Assembly: GCA_028707085.1 (NCBI GenBank)
Contig: JAQTUW010000003.1
Span: 62,001 to 126,000, forward strand
DNA length: 64,000 bases
Reading direction: 5' to 3'
Origin: Methylococcales bacterium
Lineage (GTDB): Bacteria > Pseudomonadota > Gammaproteobacteria > Methylococcales > Methylomonadaceae
Part shown: piece by piece, positions 62,840 through 64,000 of the stretch
How the letters are laid out: every line of letters begins with the position of its first letter
Position numbering within the stretch: position 1 is the first letter of the stretch
Notes under the pieces: model-generated
Seen by the model: only the letters and a program-made list of their open reading frames with translations
Told to the model about the DNA's origin: nothing
Databases searched by the model: none
Made by a program: the position numbers and the translations under genes

Positions 62840-64000
62840 ATGCAATTACCCAATTACTCCCAAGGCCGCGTACTGGTGGTCGGCGACCTGATGCTGGATC
62901 GCTACTGGCACGGCTCCACTTCGCGTATTTCGCCGGAAGCCCCCGTACCCGTGGTACACGTCAATGTTGATGAACAACGCGCTGGCGGAGCCGGTAACGT
63001 AGCCCTGAATATCGCCTCGCTGGGCATGGCCGTATCGTTATTAGGTTATACCGGCCAGGATCAGGCCGCAACCGACCTGGAAAATCTGCTGAAAGCCGCC
63101 GGGGTTTTGTGTCTGTTTCAGGCGGTCGGCAACTATCCGACCATCACCAAACTGCGGGTCATGAGCCGGCATCAACAACTGATACGCCTGGATTTTGAAG
63201 ACGGTTTTCATCAGGTCGACAGCGCATCCCTGCTACACCTGTACCATGCCGAACTATCGCAGTCGCAAGTCGTGGTGTTGTCGGATTACGGCAAAGGCAC
63301 CTTGAGCCAGGTTCAACCGTTCATCAGACTGGCCAGACAGTTGAAAAAACCGGTACTGGTCGATCCCAAAGGCCATGATTTCGGCATTTACCGGCAGGCG
63401 ACGCTGATTACCCCCAATCTTAATGAATTTGAAGCCGTGGTGGGCCATTGCCGCGACCAGCAGCAGATCGTCGAGCGCGGCGGCAATCTGCTGGCAGAAC
63501 TGGAACTGGAAGCACTGCTGGTAACCCGTGGCGAACACGGCATGACGCTGTTAAGCAAAGATCAGGAGCCGCTACATCTGCCGACCCACGCCCGCGAAGT
63601 TTTCGATGTCACCGGCGCCGGCGATACCGTCATTTCTGTACTGGCCGCCAGCCTTGCCGCCCGCACCCCGCTCGGCGACGCGACCCAGCTTGCCAACATC
63701 GGGGCTGGTATCGTGGTCGGCAAAATGGGCACCGCCACCGTCAGCACGGAAGAACTAAGCAATGCCCTGCTGGGAGAACGCGCTCATCACAAAGGCGTCT
63801 GTAGCCTGGATGAGTTGCTGAACGAACGCCGGGCCGCAAGTCAGGCCGGCGAAAAAGTCGTCGCCACCAATGGCTGTTTCGATATTCTGCATCCAGGTCA
63901 TGTCCGTTATCTGCAGCAGGCTAAAACCCTGGGGGATAGACTAGTGGTTCTGGTCAACAGCGACGCATCCGTGCAGCGCCTGAAAGGCCCGGAACGCCCG
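62840..64000 (+). CDS. hldE: Bifunctional heptose 7-phosphate kinase/1-phosphate adenylyltransferase HldE (truncated at window edge)
   Basis: HldE makes ADP-heptose for the lipopolysaccharide inner core. The visible 387 codons cover the N-terminal PfkB-type kinase domain, with [25 protein letters not shown] and [10 protein letters not shown]. The start of the C-terminal nucleotidyltransferase follows, with [18 protein letters not shown], where HPGH is the HxGH motif. The frame continues past base 64000. The ATG at 62840 is chosen because it aligns with E. coli HldE; in-frame GTG 62831 and ATG 62822 cannot be excluded. Confidence 0.95.
   Translation, partial: MQLPNYSQGRVLVVGDLMLDRYWHGSTSRISPEAPVPVVHVNVDEQRAGGAGNVALNIASLGMAVSLLGYTGQDQAATDLENLLKAAGVLCLFQAVGNYPTITKLRVMSRHQQLIRLDFEDGFHQVDSASLLHLYHAELSQSQVVVLSDYGKGTLSQVQPFIRLARQLKKPVLVDPKGHDFGIYRQATLITPNLNEFEAVVGHCRDQQQIVERGGNLLAELELEALLVTRGEHGMTLLSKDQEPLHLPTHAREVFDVTGAGDTVISVLAASLAARTPLGDATQLANIGAGIVVGKMGTATVSTEELSNALLGERAHHKGVCSLDELLNERRAASQAGEKVVATNGCFDILHPGHVRYLQQAKTLGDRLVVLVNSDASVQRLKGPERP

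Overview
The window is chromosomal DNA of a gammaproteobacterium. The evidence is gene order: minCDE, an ffs-dnaX-ybaB-recR block, hisE-tatABC, argS next to a SPOR-domain gene, apaG-apaH, and a crp/osmC-type/speD arrangement also known from pseudomonads. A hopanoid-type RND transporter (HpnN-like), a GH17-GT2 glucan synthase and a DUF2582 gene would fit a methanotroph-like lineage (Methylococcales). That is inference only, because no methane-oxidation gene lies in the window.

Layout: 1-2048 holds the division-site genes minC (cut by the window edge), minD and minE and a small winged-helix gene. 2279-4888 is an NdvB-like membrane glucan synthase. 5463-10586 carries a cold-shock gene, the recR-ybaB-dnaX-ffs block, ampD and nadC (divergent) and an AP2-like protein. 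10830-11432 is a 2-Cys peroxiredoxin. 11543-18425 is a complete type I Wadjet anti-plasmid system (jetABCD) on the minus strand. 18668-26722 holds a MEKHLA protein, uppP, a Ca2+/Na+ exchanger, an HpnN-like transporter and several small membrane or DUF genes. 27120-31784 has a TauE/SafE permease, typA, a rhodanese, a methyltransferase and a LysR regulator. 32084-37276 has a small membrane ORF followed by a CCUCC-rich RNA region, then hisE-tatABC-yggS and argS-SPOR. 37293-43239 has crp, an OsmC-type gene, speD, a striking sigma-54 regulatory region, a FlgO-domain lipoprotein, a secreted beta-helix protein and ald.

The most unusual locus is 43461-51422. It is a six-gene plus-strand operon of a WYL regulator, a zinc-ribbon miniprotein, two dynamin-like GTPases, a protein with a helical N-terminus and a beta-helix-like C-terminus, and a third, larger dynamin-like GTPase. 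The last four genes are joined by 1-bp stop/start overlaps. The regulator type and the GTPase set suggest a membrane-acting defence system related to, but not obviously identical with, known bacterial dynamin (Leo/Eleos-type) systems.

51454-64000 returns to housekeeping: a speA/3-hydroxyisobutyrate-dehydrogenase-like/ugd operon, speE, a secreted DUF4124-like protein, an apaG-apaH-Gfo/Idh operon, mpl, arsC-wrbA, and hldE running off the right edge. Polyamine synthesis is represented by speA, speD and speE; no agmatine-to-putrescine gene is visible here.

Other noteworthy signals are an A9 run in dnaX whose -1 shift would give a gamma-sized product, a sigma-54 promoter with an IHF-like site and upstream palindromes, and several structured intergenic segments.
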